A DNA stretch of 64,000 nucleotides, taken from NCBI GenBank assembly GCA_002700385.1, contig PADC01000006.1, forward strand, positions 620,001 to 684,000, given 5' to 3'. The translations under genes were made by a program, and so were the position numbers. Shown here piece by piece: positions 9,139 to 19,082 of this stretch. This stretch comes from Cycloclasticus sp. GTDB taxonomy: Bacteria > Pseudomonadota > Gammaproteobacteria > Methylococcales > Cycloclasticaceae. Positions within the stretch are counted from its first letter, which is position 1. Each line of letters starts with the position of its first letter. A model generated the notes under the pieces. That model had not been told where the DNA came from and made no database searches. It was given only the letters and a program-made list of their open reading frames with translations.

Positions 9139-9158
9139 TTATTAATCACAATTAATAA
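9139..9158. repeat. 20-bp palindrome at the hsp20 transcription start
   Basis: TTATTAAT (9139-9146), CACA, ATTAATAA (9151-9158): exact inverted repeat. It overlaps the downstream edge of the -10 box and the expected start point (about 9149), a position where a repressor would block initiation. Confidence 0.55.
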
Positions 9159-9185
9159 ATGAGGCTGTTGGTTATTTTTTTCAAG
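9156..9185 (-). promoter_or_regulatory. sigma-32 (heat-shock) promoter of hsp20
   Basis: On the minus strand CTTGAAA (9185-9179), 14 bases, CCTCATTTA (9164-9156), one mismatch from the RpoH -10 consensus CCCCATTTA. The expected start is about 26 bases before the ATG at 9123. The TGA stop of the MFS gene (9183-9181) lies inside the -35 box. Confidence 0.75.
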
Positions 9186-10506
9186 GTTTAGTCGGTTTTT
9201 CGTGATTTTTTATAAAAAACACAGCCGCTGAAGTTATCAAACAAAACCCACCAAAAACGATAAAATTAATATTCAAACCAAGGGCTGCAGCCACCAAAGC
9301 ACCCGCCAGCAACGGCCCAACAATTGAACCGACTCGCCCAATTCCTAACGCCCAACCCACCCCGGTGGAACGTATATGTGTTGGGTACATATAACTACTT
9401 AACGCATTTAAGCTGACTTGGCCACCTACAATAAAAAAACCGGCAAAGAATGACAAAATCATCACCATGTTTATGGATGAGCCAAACTGACCGACAGCCA
9501 TCATGCTGATAGCTCCTAAGATAAAGCAAATGGTTAATACTATTTTGGACCCCCAATGCGCTATTAGCCTCGCCAGTATGAAAGGGGCTACTGCACCGCC
9601 AACATTCAGGACGACAACGGTCTTTGTTGCATCGTCTAACTGATACCCTGCTTCAACGAGCAAGGTCGGTACCCAACTATATAAAAAGTAAGCCACCATT
9701 AAATTAAAAAAGAAAACCAGCCAAATCAGCAAAGTATCCGTCTGTCGACCGTCCATAAAAAGTGCTTTAACAGGAAAATGCTTTTCTACAGCATGGTGTT
9801 GGAATTTACTATCGGGTTCTACATCGAAGCGTCGTTCTATCTTTTTTGCAATGCGGCAAAGCACCGCATCATTGTCATCATCATGCTCTATAAGGAAACG
9901 AGGAGATTCTGGCAGGGCAAACATCAATACCGGGACTAACAACAGGGGCATAATACCACCCACATAAAACAAAGACTCCCACCCATAAACAGGGATGATT
10001 TCCGATGCAACCAAGCCGCCTGAAATGCCGCCAATCGGCATACCAAGAAAAATCACGGCGATGGCAATATTTCTATGCCGTGTTGATACATATTCTGTCA
10101 TCAAGGCCATCGCATTTGGCAAAGCACCGCCCAAGCCCAAGCCTGTTAAAAAACGAAGTAACACAAGGTCGTTATAGTGATCAATAAACCCCGTCAGCAA
10201 GGTGCATAAACCAAAGGTAAATACACTCAATATAACGGCCGAACGGCGGCCCAATTTATCACCAACCGGTCCCATAATCAGTGCGCCCAACATCATTCCG
10301 AATAACCCTGCTGAGAAAACATAACCAAGTTCACTCTTAGGAATATTGAGCTCTTCACTTAAATTGGGTGCTGCAAAAGCAATAGCCAATACATCAAAGC
10401 CATCAAAGATAATAATAAGCGCACAAAAAAACATCACGAGTCGTTGAAAAACACCTAACGGGTTTTCTTCAATAATCGCCGCCATATCAAGCACTTTTTC
10501 ATTCAT
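9181..10506 (-). CDS. MFS transporter, aromatic acid:H+ symporter (PcaK/BenK) type
   Basis: An inner-membrane secondary carrier of 441 residues with 12 predicted segments. The TM2-TM3 loop signature is GPVGDKLGRRSA. The first helix DGFDVLAIAFAAP and GLGLGGALPNAMALMTEY are characteristic of the AAHS subfamily that imports 4-hydroxybenzoate, benzoate or related acids. A strong SD (AAGGAGGCGAG) sets the start at 10506, and ATGA couples it to the upstream luciferase-domain gene. The substrate is inferred from subfamily only; no ring-cleavage genes lie in the window. Confidence 0.85.
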   Translation of the reverse strand: MNEKVLDMAAIIEENPLGVFQRLVMFFCALIIIFDGFDVLAIAFAAPNLSEELNIPKSELGYVFSAGLFGMMLGALIMGPVGDKLGRRSAVILSVFTFGLCTLLTGFIDHYNDLVLLRFLTGLGLGGALPNAMALMTEYVSTRHRNIAIAVIFLGMPIGGISGGLVASEIIPVYGWESLFYVGGIMPLLLVPVLMFALPESPRFLIEHDDDNDAVLCRIAKKIERRFDVEPDSKFQHHAVEKHFPVKALFMDGRQTDTLLIWLVFFFNLMVAYFLYSWVPTLLVEAGYQLDDATKTVVVLNVGGAVAPFILARLIAHWGSKIVLTICFILGAISMMAVGQFGSSINMVMILSFFAGFFIVGGQVSLNALSSYMYPTHIRSTGVGWALGIGRVGSIVGPLLAGALVAAALGLNINFIVFGGFCLITSAAVFFIKNHEKPTKP

Positions 10507-10979
10507 AACTCGCCTCCTTTTGTTGCTGTTGCATTCTTTAATGATGCATTGACTATTTGCATGACAATATCCATTTCTTCGATATTTCTGGGCGCATAAA
10601 TCAAGGCAATGGTTTCGGGAATAAGCCCACCGCCCGCCAACGGGTGCTGCTCTCCCCAATTCTTCTCTATCACTGTTTGAAAATCTTCAGCCGATAAAGC
10701 CATATGCAAACTACCATCATAAGCAGGATGAATATGAGCGAATTCTCGCCCAATCATAAAACCATCCGTGCAATTACAAGGTTTATCTTCACTTAACCAA
10801 AGCGCCTCAGCCCCTGGTACAGAAATCATACTGGGGCGACGGCTCACCTCATCGAAACAAAATAGTTTTTCTTTAAACAGTTGATGACATTCAGCGCTTG
10901 GGTTTTGCGTTAATTGCTCGTGTGGGTTGGTATTCGTTGTTTTTGGACGTTCGCCTTCTCTATTTGGTATGTTTAACAT
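10503..10979 (-). CDS. luciferase-domain (DUF5519-like) protein
   Basis: 158 residues, soluble, no signal peptide. From memory of the family, the pattern VPGAEALWL, GREFAHIHPAYDGSLHMAL, WGEQHPLAG, ALIYAPRNIEE matches the small luciferase-domain family. His residues in AHIHP and EQHPLA are conserved in that family and could bind a ligand or metal. Three Cys lie in the middle (FCFDE, PCNCTD). The biochemical function is unknown. Its stop overlaps the MFS start in ATGA, so the two proteins are likely made together, perhaps for the same aromatic or fatty substrate. Confidence 0.65.
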   Translation of the reverse strand: MLNIPNREGERPKTTNTNPHEQLTQNPSAECHQLFKEKLFCFDEVSRRPSMISVPGAEALWLSEDKPCNCTDGFMIGREFAHIHPAYDGSLHMALSAEDFQTVIEKNWGEQHPLAGGGLIPETIALIYAPRNIEEMDIVMQIVNASLKNATATKGGEL

Positions 10980-11028
10980 GCGAGTGTTTTATAATTCTAT
11001 TTAGTAAAAATTAGACATATATTACCCT

Positions 11029-11523
11029 ATGAGTCGTTACCGTCCACCCGCTGACAAAAAATCGCCCTATATTACTCAAGAAGGTTTCGAACATTTACAA
11101 GCTGAAGAGAAAACCTTATGGCTTAAACGACGAAAAGTCGTTACCGCTTTATCGGCGGCAGCGGCAGAAGGTGATCGTTCTGAAAATGCCGAATATATTT
11201 ATCGTAAAAAAGAACTGCGTGAACTTGACTACCGGATCCGATATTTGCAAAAACGTTTACCCGATTTAACGGTGGTGTCAGAAAAACCTCACCTCAAAGA
11301 TCAGGTTTTTTTCTCTGCCCTTATTACGCTTGAAGACGAAGACGGGAATGAAATAACCTATCGTATTGTTGGCCCTGATGAAATAGACCATCAGGCACAT
11401 TACATCAGCATGGACTCACCTGTTGCAAAGGCTTTATTTAAAAAACAACTGGGTGATGAGGTGACTGTTAATACCCCGGCCAGCCATCAGACCTTTATCA
11501 TTATCAGCATCAGCTATGAATAA
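11029..11523 (+). CDS. greB: transcription elongation factor GreB
   Basis: Binds the RNA polymerase secondary channel and stimulates cleavage of backtracked RNA. 164 residues. The N-terminal coiled coil carries the acidic tip GDRSENAEY (about 48-56), and the C-terminal FKBP-like domain has DEIDHQAHYISMDSPVAKALFKK. The start MSRYRPP and the PYIT motif favour GreB over GreA. It overlaps the next gene by 8 bases and is divergent from the luciferase-domain gene; TATAAT at 10990 could be its -10 but lacks a good -35. Confidence 0.95.
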   Translation: MSRYRPPADKKSPYITQEGFEHLQAEEKTLWLKRRKVVTALSAAAAEGDRSENAEYIYRKKELRELDYRIRYLQKRLPDLTVVSEKPHLKDQVFFSALITLEDEDGNEITYRIVGPDEIDHQAHYISMDSPVAKALFKKQLGDEVTVNTPASHQTFIIISISYE

Positions 11524-11998
11524 CGTTTTTTGCCCCTGTGGTTCAGACAAACCCTATACAAATTGCTGCGAACCTTTTATTAAGAAAACCCAAAAGCCCG
11601 ATACAGCCGAGCAACTGATGCGCTCTCGTTTCAGTGCTTTTTGCCTTAAAAAATACCCGTATTTGGTTGACACCCATCACCCCAGCCTGCATGAAGCCAA
11701 CGAATTAAATCACTTAGAAAAAAGCAATAATAAAACCCACTGGGTGAAATTAACCATTCACCAAACAGCGCAAGGAGACAAAAAAGACCGACATGGGCAA
11801 GTAAAATTTTCTGCTTTGTTTAACGATCATGATCAATTTTTTGTACTGCATGAAACGTCTCGTTTTATTCAAGAAAACGGTCAATGGTTTTATCTGGATG
11901 GCAACGCCAGTATAAAAAATGCTGAATACCAATTAAAAAGAAACGGCCCTTGCTGGTGTGGAAGTGGCAAAAAATTTAAACATTGCCATTTATCATAA
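11516..11998 (+). CDS. YchJ-like SEC-C motif protein (UPF0225)
   Basis: A cytoplasmic protein of 160 residues with a SEC-C zinc motif at each end: CPCGSDKPYTNCC (residues 4-16) and CWCGSGKKFKHCH (about 147-159). Between them is an NTF2-like YchJ domain (AEQLMRSRFSAFCLKKYPYLVDTHHP). The two zinc motifs flanking one domain are the normal YchJ arrangement. The function is unresolved; SEC-C motifs bind zinc and in SecA contact SecB and the ribosome. It is coupled to greB by an 8-base overlap. Confidence 0.88.
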   Translation: MNNVFCPCGSDKPYTNCCEPFIKKTQKPDTAEQLMRSRFSAFCLKKYPYLVDTHHPSLHEANELNHLEKSNNKTHWVKLTIHQTAQGDKKDRHGQVKFSALFNDHDQFFVLHETSRFIQENGQWFYLDGNASIKNAEYQLKRNGPCWCGSGKKFKHCHLS

Positions 11999-12012
11999 AT
12001 AATCATTTTCTC

Positions 12013-12040
12013 TTGATTCTTTAAATCATCAGCGCATAAT
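12013..12040 (+). promoter_or_regulatory. probable sigma-70 promoter of the diguanylate cyclase gene
   Basis: TTGATT (12013-12018), 16-base spacer, CATAAT (12035-12040), 27 bases before the ATG. Confidence 0.45.
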
Positions 12041-12067
12041 CAAAAACGATGATTTCAATACCGAACG

Positions 12068-13051
12068 ATGAGTAAACAGTCACAATCAGGCTTTCCAGCA
12101 GGGCTAAACACCGTGCTCACCTCTTATGTTTTAGATAGCATCACGATCCCCACCTTTGCACTTAATACGCAACATGAAATAACACATTGGAACAAAGCTC
12201 TCGAAAAAATCACCGGTTTTCTGGCCGGCGATATGGTTGGCAGCAAAGATCAATGGAAACCTTTCTATCCCAACCCAAGGCCAACGTTATGCGACCTTAT
12301 TATCGAGGAGGCTGATAACGAAGTCATCAAGCAATTTTTTGCTCATAAATATCGCCAATCTAATATTCTTGAAAATGCCTTTTCGGCGGAAGATTTCTTT
12401 CCCACCGTTGGCAACGGTGAATGGCTCTCTTTTGCAGCAAGCCCTATATTGGATAGCAAGGGTAACACCCTTGGAGCTGTTGAAACCTTAACCATTATCA
12501 GCGAACAAAAACAAGCTGAAAAAGAGCTCATCAACAGCCAACAGAAGTATCGTGAGCTCAGTACACTCGATGATTTAACTCAGCTCTATAATGCCCGATA
12601 TTTTTTCTCGACCATTGCAAGTGAAGTTGATCGTTGCAATCGTTACAGCCAGGCATTGACAGCTTGTATGCTCGATCTAGATGACTTTAAAATGGTCAAT
12701 GATACATACGGACACCAATTTGGAAATATCGTGCTTAGCCAATTTGCAACCATCATCAAAACCAACATTCGCCACGTTGATATGGCCTTTCGATACGGCG
12801 GTGAAGAGTTTATCGTTCTTTTTCCATTTGTTATCGCACATCAAGCCGCCATTGTTGTGGATAAAATTCTTAAACAACTAGAACAAACTGAGTTCAAAAC
12901 AACAAGTGGACAATTCGTCCATATCACCGCCAGTGCTGGTCTTGCAAGCTATCAATCTCAAGAGGGGCAAGAACGTTTTATTCACCGAACTGACAAAGCA
13001 ATGTATCAGTCAAAGGCTCATGGCAAAAATCAAATCACTCTTGCCGATTAG
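12068..13051 (+). CDS. PAS-GGDEF diguanylate cyclase
   Basis: Makes the second messenger c-di-GMP from two GTP. 327 residues, cytoplasmic with no membrane segment. The N-terminal PAS domain (about 20-150) includes ALNTQHEITHWNKALEKITGF and a PAC-like end, a short coiled linker follows, then the GGDEF domain (about 165-325). The active motif is GGEEF (244-248), and the product-inhibition site RHVD (235-238) is exactly five residues upstream, so it should be feedback inhibited. DLDDFK (about 203-208) binds metal. The PAS ligand is unknown. Confidence 0.93.
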   Translation: MSKQSQSGFPAGLNTVLTSYVLDSITIPTFALNTQHEITHWNKALEKITGFLAGDMVGSKDQWKPFYPNPRPTLCDLIIEEADNEVIKQFFAHKYRQSNILENAFSAEDFFPTVGNGEWLSFAASPILDSKGNTLGAVETLTIISEQKQAEKELINSQQKYRELSTLDDLTQLYNARYFFSTIASEVDRCNRYSQALTACMLDLDDFKMVNDTYGHQFGNIVLSQFATIIKTNIRHVDMAFRYGGEEFIVLFPFVIAHQAAIVVDKILKQLEQTEFKTTSGQFVHITASAGLASYQSQEGQERFIHRTDKAMYQSKAHGKNQITLAD

Positions 13052-13088
13052 GCGCTTTGATTCATGTATTTAATGATGATTAATAACG

Positions 13089-13295
13089 ATGGATTCTGAC
13101 GATTTTGGTTTATGGGCCATGCTGGCTTTTTGGGCAAGTGCGATGGGTGGCATTATGTTGGGCGTCAGCTGGGCTAAAAGTAGGGGGAAGAAAAGCCCCG
13201 CACCCAGGGAAGTGATTCTAAAATCGTTGAAGACTCGACTGGAAAAAGGCGAGATCACGGAAGAGGAATACCAAAAACGATTAAAAGAGCTTTAA
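13089..13295 (+). CDS. small membrane protein with SHOCT domain
   Basis: 68 residues: one transmembrane helix (LWAMLAFWASAMGGIMLGVSWA), a basic linker, and a C-terminal SHOCT motif (LKTRLEKGEITEEEYQKRL). SHOCT motifs occur at the ends of many small membrane proteins and are thought to mediate oligomerisation; the function of this one is unknown. It follows the cyclase gene by 37 bases and converges with dinB. Confidence 0.75.
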   Translation: MDSDDFGLWAMLAFWASAMGGIMLGVSWAKSRGKKSPAPREVILKSLKTRLEKGEITEEEYQKRLKEL

Positions 13296-13315
13296 GCCGA
13301 GCATTTCGTCATGCT

Positions 13316-14410
13316 TTATCCGTTAATATCCAAATTAATTTCCAACTGTTTTTTTGTATCTGCATCGGCTTTATTAACTAACCCACTGGCTGTTACACCC
13401 ACTAAGCGTACGGCTTTTTCCGCTGCTTGAGTACGCAACAGCAACTCAGCCAACATGCTTTGCATGCGGCTTAATTCGCTGATCATCAACTCACTGCTCA
13501 TGGCACGGGTTACTTGCTGAAAATCTGAATATTTCACTTTTAAGGTCACCGTTTTAGCCAATAGTCCTTTATCCTCCAAACGCTGAAAAACCTTTTCCGC
13601 CAAATCCTTAATATGCTCCATTAATACATGAGTATCATGAACATCCTCATTAAAGGTTGTTTCTTTACCCAGCGATTTTCGAACCCGTGTACTCCGCACC
13701 GGTCGATGATCAATGCCTCGTGAAATATGATAGTAATGCTCGCCAACCTTACCGAAATAAGCCTTTACTTCTGTTTTATTCAACGCCCGTAAATCTTCAC
13801 CGTTTGTAATACCCAGCTTTTGCATTTTAGCTTCGGTCGCAGGGCCTACACCATAAAACTGGCCAATCGGTAATCTGGCTACAAAATCCGGCCCTTGCTC
13901 TGGCGTAATGACATATAAACCATCGGGCTTATCCATGTCTGAGGCGATTTTAGCGAGAAATTTATTATAAGAAACCCCTGCAGAAGCGGTCAGCTTAGTC
14001 TCCGTTTGGATATCTTGTTTTATGGCTTGCGCTATACGCGTTGCCGAGCCCTTTAACTGCTCGCTATGAGTCACGTCAATATAGGCTTCATCAAGGGATA
14101 AAGGCTCCACGTCTGAACCATATCGCCAAAAAATAGCGTGAATTTTTTCAGACACCTGACGATAAACATCGATTCTCGGTGGAACAAAAACGGCTTTAGG
14201 ACAAAGCCGGTAGGCTCTAGAAGAGGGCATCGCTGAATGAATGCCAAATTGGCGTGCCTCATAACTGCAAGCCGCGACAACACCACGACGATCAGGTTGA
14301 CCACCCACTACCACCGGATGACCTCGTAGTTCTGGTCGATCCCGCTGTTCTACTGAGGCAAAAAATGCATCCATATCAATATGGATAATTTTACGCTGCC
14401 GGCTCATCAT
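13316..14410 (-). CDS. dinB: DNA polymerase IV (Y-family, translesion)
   Basis: A low-fidelity bypass polymerase of about 364 residues. Catalytic carboxylates are in HIDMDAFFASVEQRD (near the N-terminus) and SLDEAYIDVT (about 103-112). The helix-hairpin-helix (FYGVGPATEAKMQKLGI) and little-finger region (RKSLGKETTF) follow. The extreme C-terminus lacks an obvious QLxLF beta-clamp peptide: it ends KKQLEINLDI, where QLEINL is a likely weak version. The ATG at 14410 has AGGG 7 bases upstream; a TTG just before and an ATG just after are alternatives. Confidence 0.94.
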   Translation of the reverse strand: MMSRQRKIIHIDMDAFFASVEQRDRPELRGHPVVVGGQPDRRGVVAACSYEARQFGIHSAMPSSRAYRLCPKAVFVPPRIDVYRQVSEKIHAIFWRYGSDVEPLSLDEAYIDVTHSEQLKGSATRIAQAIKQDIQTETKLTASAGVSYNKFLAKIASDMDKPDGLYVITPEQGPDFVARLPIGQFYGVGPATEAKMQKLGITNGEDLRALNKTEVKAYFGKVGEHYYHISRGIDHRPVRSTRVRKSLGKETTFNEDVHDTHVLMEHIKDLAEKVFQRLEDKGLLAKTVTLKVKYSDFQQVTRAMSSELMISELSRMQSMLAELLLRTQAAEKAVRLVGVTASGLVNKADADTKKQLEINLDING

Positions 14411-14443
14411 CAATAGGCCCTAAACAATATATGGGCCGTTGAT

Positions 14444-17400
14444 TTACCCCACCCATTGCCTGGCATTTCTGAACATTCTTAACCAGGCACCGTCTTCACC
14501 CCATTCTTCTGGAGACCAACTGTTTTGTACCGTTCTAAAGCAGCGTTCTGGGTGCGGCATCATAATAGTAAAGCGCCCATCTTCCGTTGTTAAACCGGTA
14601 ATACCTTGAGCAGAACCGTTCGGGTTAAATGGAAATTGTTCTGTGACGTTCCCTTGATGATCAATATATCGCAAGGCCACTCGCCCCTTTTCATTCGCAT
14701 TGGCATATTCGGCTCGCCCCTCACCATGCGCCACAGCAACGGGCAATTGAGAACCTTCCATGCCCGATAATAAAATCGACGGAGATCGCTGAATTTCCAC
14801 CATCGCAACCCGGGCTTCAAATTGCTCCGATTCATTACGCACGAAGTGAGGCCAAGCTTCTGCGCCCGGAATCAGCTCACGTAAATTCGACAACATTTGA
14901 CAACCATTACAAACACCTAAACCAAAGGTATCTTCGCGCTTAAAGAAATCGCTGAATGTTGCTCTGGCTTGTTCATTAAATAAAATAGATTTTGCCCAAC
15001 CTTCTCCAGCGCCCAAGACATCACCGTATGAAAAACCGCCACAAGCAGCCAGACCGACAAAATCTGATAAATCCTTTTGCCCGGAAATCAATTCGCTCAT
15101 GTGAATATCAACGGCTTCAAAGCCTGCTTTATCAAAAGCGGCCGCCATTTCAACATGACCATTTACACCCTGTTCGCGTAAAATCGCAACTTTTGGACGC
15201 AAGTTAGCGCTCATTAACTCTTTTACTATATTCTCTCTTGGATCAAAACTGAGCGCCGCAAACAAGCCGCCATCTTCATTATTTTCTATCCGCTCAAACT
15301 CTTGTTGCGCACAATCCGGATTATCACGTAATGACTGCATTTTATAGCTGGTTTCAGACCATGCTTTTTGCAAATCGGCCCGCGTTTCTTCCAGCACCGT
15401 TTCTCCAGCATGGGTCACAATGAGACGTTGGAAACGATAAGCTGTCCCAATCACTGACACACACGCGGCCAACCCTTGAGACTCAAAGGTCTCAAGAACA
15501 GCGACTTCATCCGCTGCATTAACTTGAATAACTGCACCTAGCTCTTCGTTGAATAAGGTCTTTAACACATCGTCTTTTATATCAATTATCGCACCGCAAC
15601 GACCCGCAAATGTCATTTCACACAGTGTTGCCCACAAGCCGCCATCAGAGCGGTCATGGTAAGCCATGAGTTGCCCTCGTTCATTTAGCATTTGAATCGT
15701 ATCGAAGCATTTTTTGAATACATCTGGCTCATCTAAATCCGGTACTTGCTCCCCCATCATTTGTTGAGTTTGAGCTAACACAGAGCCCCCCATCCGATTT
15801 TTTCCTTGCCCAAGATCAATCAAAATCAGGCTGTTATCAACCTCTGTTTTAAGCTCTGGGGTTAATGTTTTGCGTACATCTTTAACCGGTGAAAAGGCCG
15901 TAATAATCAATGACAATGGTGAACTCACCGTTTTCGCTTCAGCTCCTTCTTTCCATGCCATTTTCATCGACATGGAGTCTTTGCCAACGGGAATGGCCAA
16001 GCCCAGCGCCGGACACAGTTCCATACCCACTGCCCGCACTGTATCAAACAAAGATGCATCTTCACCTGCTTCACCACAAGCGGCCATCCAATTAGCCGAT
16101 AAACACACCTCGTTTAACCCTTTGATATTGGATGCCGCAAGGTTCGTTAAGGCTTCGCCTATTGCCATTCTGCCAGACGCAGGGCCGTCAATCAGCGCCA
16201 ACGGTGTACGCTCACCCAAAGACATCGCCTCGCCTGTATAGTGATTAAAGCCACTGGTGGTGACGGCAACATCGGCGACTGGAATTTGCCAAGGCCCGAC
16301 CATTTGGTCTCGTGCCACCAAACCTGTCACCGAACGGTCACCAATATGAATAAGGAATGACTTATCTGCCACTGCGGGAAAACGCAAAACGTCGTAGGCT
16401 GCCTGTTTTAAATTAAACGCTGCTTCATTAAACAGCGGCACATTGCGTTCTACATGCTCTACGGAACGCTCCATTTTTGGTGGCTTACCAAATAATAGAG
16501 ACATCGGCAAATCAATGGGCTGATTGTTAAATAAGCGATCGTTTAATATTAAGTGTTCTTCCGCTGTTGCTTCACCAATGTGTGCATACAAGCAACGTTC
16601 ACGGGCACACAGCTCCTTGAACTCTTCTAAACGATCCGCCTTTAGCGCTATGACATAACGTTCTTGGGATTCATTACACCAAATTTGCATGGGTGACAGG
16701 CTGCTATCTGCACATAAAATATCGCGCAACTCAAAGCGCCCCCCCAAATCACAATCATGGATAATCTCTGGTACTGCATTTGACAAACCACCAGCCCCTA
16801 CATCATGAATTGATAAAATGGGTGTATCTTCGGCCATTGCATTACAGGCCTCTATCACCTCTTGGCAACGCCGTTGCATTTCAGGGTTTTCACGCTGAAC
16901 TGAGGCAAAATCAAGGTCTTCTGATCCTTCACTGGATGTTTGAGACGAAGCCGCACCGCCGCCTAAACCAATCAACATTGCTGGGCCACCCAACACAATA
17001 ATCGGTGAGCCCGGTTCAATTTTTTGCTTTAATGCGTGCATCGGGCGTACTGAACCCACCCCCCCAGCAAGCATGATTGGCTTGTGATAGCCTCTTGCTC
17101 TCTGGCCCTCAGTCTTTGGTACAGCCTGTTCAAAGGTACGAAAATACCCGGTGAGGTTTGGGCGACCGAATTCATTATTAAACGCCGCACCACCCAGCGG
17201 CCCTTCCAGCATAATCTCTAAGGCGGAGGCAATGCGGTCGGGTTTACCAATGGAGTGTTCCCACGGTTGCGCATAATCAGGAATATTTAAATGTGACACC
17301 GTAAAACCCGTCAACCCTGCCTTGGTACGGGAACCTTGCCCCGTGGCGCCTTCATCTCGAATTTCGCCACCCGAACCTGTTGCTGCACCCGGGTAAGGTG

Positions 17401-18301
17401 AAATCGCCGTTGGATGGTTATGTGTCTCAACTTTCATCAAATACGGCACATGTTCTTGCACAAATTGATAAGAGCGGCTCTTTGGATCACGGATCATTAC
17501 ATCTGCATCATGCCCTTCTGCGACCGCTGCATTGTCACTGTATTTAGAAATAATCCCTTCAGGACTGTGTTTTGCTGTATTTTTGATCATGCCGAACAGG
17601 CTTTCTTCTTGCTGCTCGCCATCTATTTGCCAATCAGCATTGAAAATTTTATGTCGACAATGCTCAGAGTTTGCCTGAGCAAACATCATCAATTCGATAT
17701 CATTGGGGTTTCGACCGAGTTTTGTAAAATTTTCGACCAGATAATCTATTTCATCTGACGATAAGGCCAGGCCCATGGCTTGATTAGCCGCCTCTAAGGC
17801 GTGTTTCCCAGCGCCCAAAATATCAACAGATTCCAGATGTCCGGGTTCAGCATGAACAAACAGGTCATCGGGTGTTTCATTCTCAAACAACACGCGTTCT
17901 GTCATACGATCATGTAATTGTTCAGCCACTTGGATTAATTGCTGCTTACTCAGCTCACCTTCAACGTAGTAGGCAATCCCTCGCTCAAGGCGGTTAATTT
18001 GAGTCAATCCACAGTGCTGAGCAATGTCCGTGGCTTTAGTCGACCACGGTGACAGAGTGTTTGCCCGTGGCACAACCAATAGACGGTAGCCTTTATGCTG
18101 AATGCCTTCACTTTTTGGGCCGTACGTTAAAATACGCTTTAACGTCGACAGTGCCGAGTCGGTTAAAGCTTCCTCCACATCGGCGAAATGAATATATTCC
18201 GCACTGATCTCTTTAACGAGGGGAATCGTACGGGTCAATTTTTTTAATAAACGTTTTTTACGGAAAGCAGATAAGGCTGTGCTGCCAATCAGTTCAAGCA
18301 T
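14444..18301 (-). CDS. purL: phosphoribosylformylglycinamidine synthase
   Basis: The fourth step of purine synthesis, converting FGAR to FGAM with glutamine and ATP. 1285 residues, the large single-chain proteobacterial form. N-terminal PurS-like part, then two AIRS-type ATP domains with [22 protein letters not shown] (about 292-313), and a C-terminal class I glutaminase domain with the nucleophile in GVCNGCQML and MPHPERCF near the end. It overlaps the upstream metallo-hydrolase gene by 8 bases. Confidence 0.98.
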   Translation of the reverse strand: MLELIGSTALSAFRKKRLLKKLTRTIPLVKEISAEYIHFADVEEALTDSALSTLKRILTYGPKSEGIQHKGYRLLVVPRANTLSPWSTKATDIAQHCGLTQINRLERGIAYYVEGELSKQQLIQVAEQLHDRMTERVLFENETPDDLFVHAEPGHLESVDILGAGKHALEAANQAMGLALSSDEIDYLVENFTKLGRNPNDIELMMFAQANSEHCRHKIFNADWQIDGEQQEESLFGMIKNTAKHSPEGIISKYSDNAAVAEGHDADVMIRDPKSRSYQFVQEHVPYLMKVETHNHPTAISPYPGAATGSGGEIRDEGATGQGSRTKAGLTGFTVSHLNIPDYAQPWEHSIGKPDRIASALEIMLEGPLGGAAFNNEFGRPNLTGYFRTFEQAVPKTEGQRARGYHKPIMLAGGVGSVRPMHALKQKIEPGSPIIVLGGPAMLIGLGGGAASSQTSSEGSEDLDFASVQRENPEMQRRCQEVIEACNAMAEDTPILSIHDVGAGGLSNAVPEIIHDCDLGGRFELRDILCADSSLSPMQIWCNESQERYVIALKADRLEEFKELCARERCLYAHIGEATAEEHLILNDRLFNNQPIDLPMSLLFGKPPKMERSVEHVERNVPLFNEAAFNLKQAAYDVLRFPAVADKSFLIHIGDRSVTGLVARDQMVGPWQIPVADVAVTTSGFNHYTGEAMSLGERTPLALIDGPASGRMAIGEALTNLAASNIKGLNEVCLSANWMAACGEAGEDASLFDTVRAVGMELCPALGLAIPVGKDSMSMKMAWKEGAEAKTVSSPLSLIITAFSPVKDVRKTLTPELKTEVDNSLILIDLGQGKNRMGGSVLAQTQQMMGEQVPDLDEPDVFKKCFDTIQMLNERGQLMAYHDRSDGGLWATLCEMTFAGRCGAIIDIKDDVLKTLFNEELGAVIQVNAADEVAVLETFESQGLAACVSVIGTAYRFQRLIVTHAGETVLEETRADLQKAWSETSYKMQSLRDNPDCAQQEFERIENNEDGGLFAALSFDPRENIVKELMSANLRPKVAILREQGVNGHVEMAAAFDKAGFEAVDIHMSELISGQKDLSDFVGLAACGGFSYGDVLGAGEGWAKSILFNEQARATFSDFFKREDTFGLGVCNGCQMLSNLRELIPGAEAWPHFVRNESEQFEARVAMVEIQRSPSILLSGMEGSQLPVAVAHGEGRAEYANANEKGRVALRYIDHQGNVTEQFPFNPNGSAQGITGLTTEDGRFTIMMPHPERCFRTVQNSWSPEEWGEDGAWLRMFRNARQWVG

Positions 18302-19082
18302 GGAGAGTCTCGTTACTTTTAATGTTTGTTGTTAAGTTGCGCCAGGCCAGTCCCTGTTCTTGATCGATAACATCTAACCAGGCTCGATCACACTGTATCG
18401 CCCTGCTCACGCTATCTAAAACGAGATCATGGCTGTTATTCTTCTCGCTGACATGTGCCAGCACCAAGTATTGCAAATTGTCCACATTCAGACGTTCTAA
18501 TAACTCGATCGCTTGCCGGTTATCTAAATGCCCCCAATCACCCATCACGCGCCTTTTTAAAGACTCCGGATAAACGCCATTCAACAGCATCTCACGGTCA
18601 TAATTGCATTCAAGGAGCAAGGCATCACAATCCATTAACACATCAACCATGTGCTGTGTAATTGAACCGACATCAGTCATCACGCCAAATTTTAAATCAT
18701 TGGCCTTGAATATAAACTGAGTGGGCTCTCTTGCATCATGTGGAACTAAGACCGGCTCAATTAAAAAACCGCCCAAGTTAAACGTTTTGTGGCTATTAAA
18801 ACACTGCAACGATTTAATCTCCTTTATCATTGCACCTGTGCCATGACTCGCCCAAACAGGAATATCGTAACGGCGCGCATAACGGGCTACGCCTCCCACA
18901 TGGTCGTTGTGCTCATGCGTTACAAGAATGGCTGTAATATCGTTACCTACTAGCCCTAAACGCTCTAATCGTTTATCGGTTTCTTTTATTGAGAAACCGT
19001 TATCAACCATTAAGACCGTGTCATTAAACTGGACAAGGGTTGAGTTCCCCCGGCTACCACTGCCCAGGGAAGCAAACCTCAC
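18294..19082 (-). CDS. MBL-fold metallo-hydrolase, YycJ/WalJ-like
   Basis: 262 residues with a metallo-beta-lactamase fold. The N-terminus [15 protein letters not shown] is characteristic of the YycJ/VicX branch, followed by the metal motif [10 protein letters not shown] (about 54-63) and a GDWGHLDN site near residue 183. Members are suspected DNA or RNA 5' exonucleases; the exact role here is unknown. The start is GTG at 19082, overlapping the bamC stop in GTGA; the end overlaps purL by 8 bases. This run dapA-bamC-MBL-purL is tightly coupled. Confidence 0.88.
   Translation of the reverse strand: MRFASLGSGSRGNSTLVQFNDTVLMVDNGFSIKETDKRLERLGLVGNDITAILVTHEHNDHVGGVARYARRYDIPVWASHGTGAMIKEIKSLQCFNSHKTFNLGGFLIEPVLVPHDAREPTQFIFKANDLKFGVMTDVGSITQHMVDVLMDCDALLLECNYDREMLLNGVYPESLKRRVMGDWGHLDNRQAIELLERLNVDNLQYLVLAHVSEKNNSHDLVLDSVSRAIQCDRAWLDVIDQEQGLAWRNLTTNIKSNETLHA

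Noticed and set aside
9121-9158. RNA thermosensor before hsp20
   Set aside because: The expected transcript starts near 9149, inside the palindrome, so the stem would not be complete in RNA.
15870-16241. 123-codon + frame inside purL
   Set aside because: Antisense to a highly conserved gene, no SD and no family match. Same for the 114-codon frame at 17414-17758.
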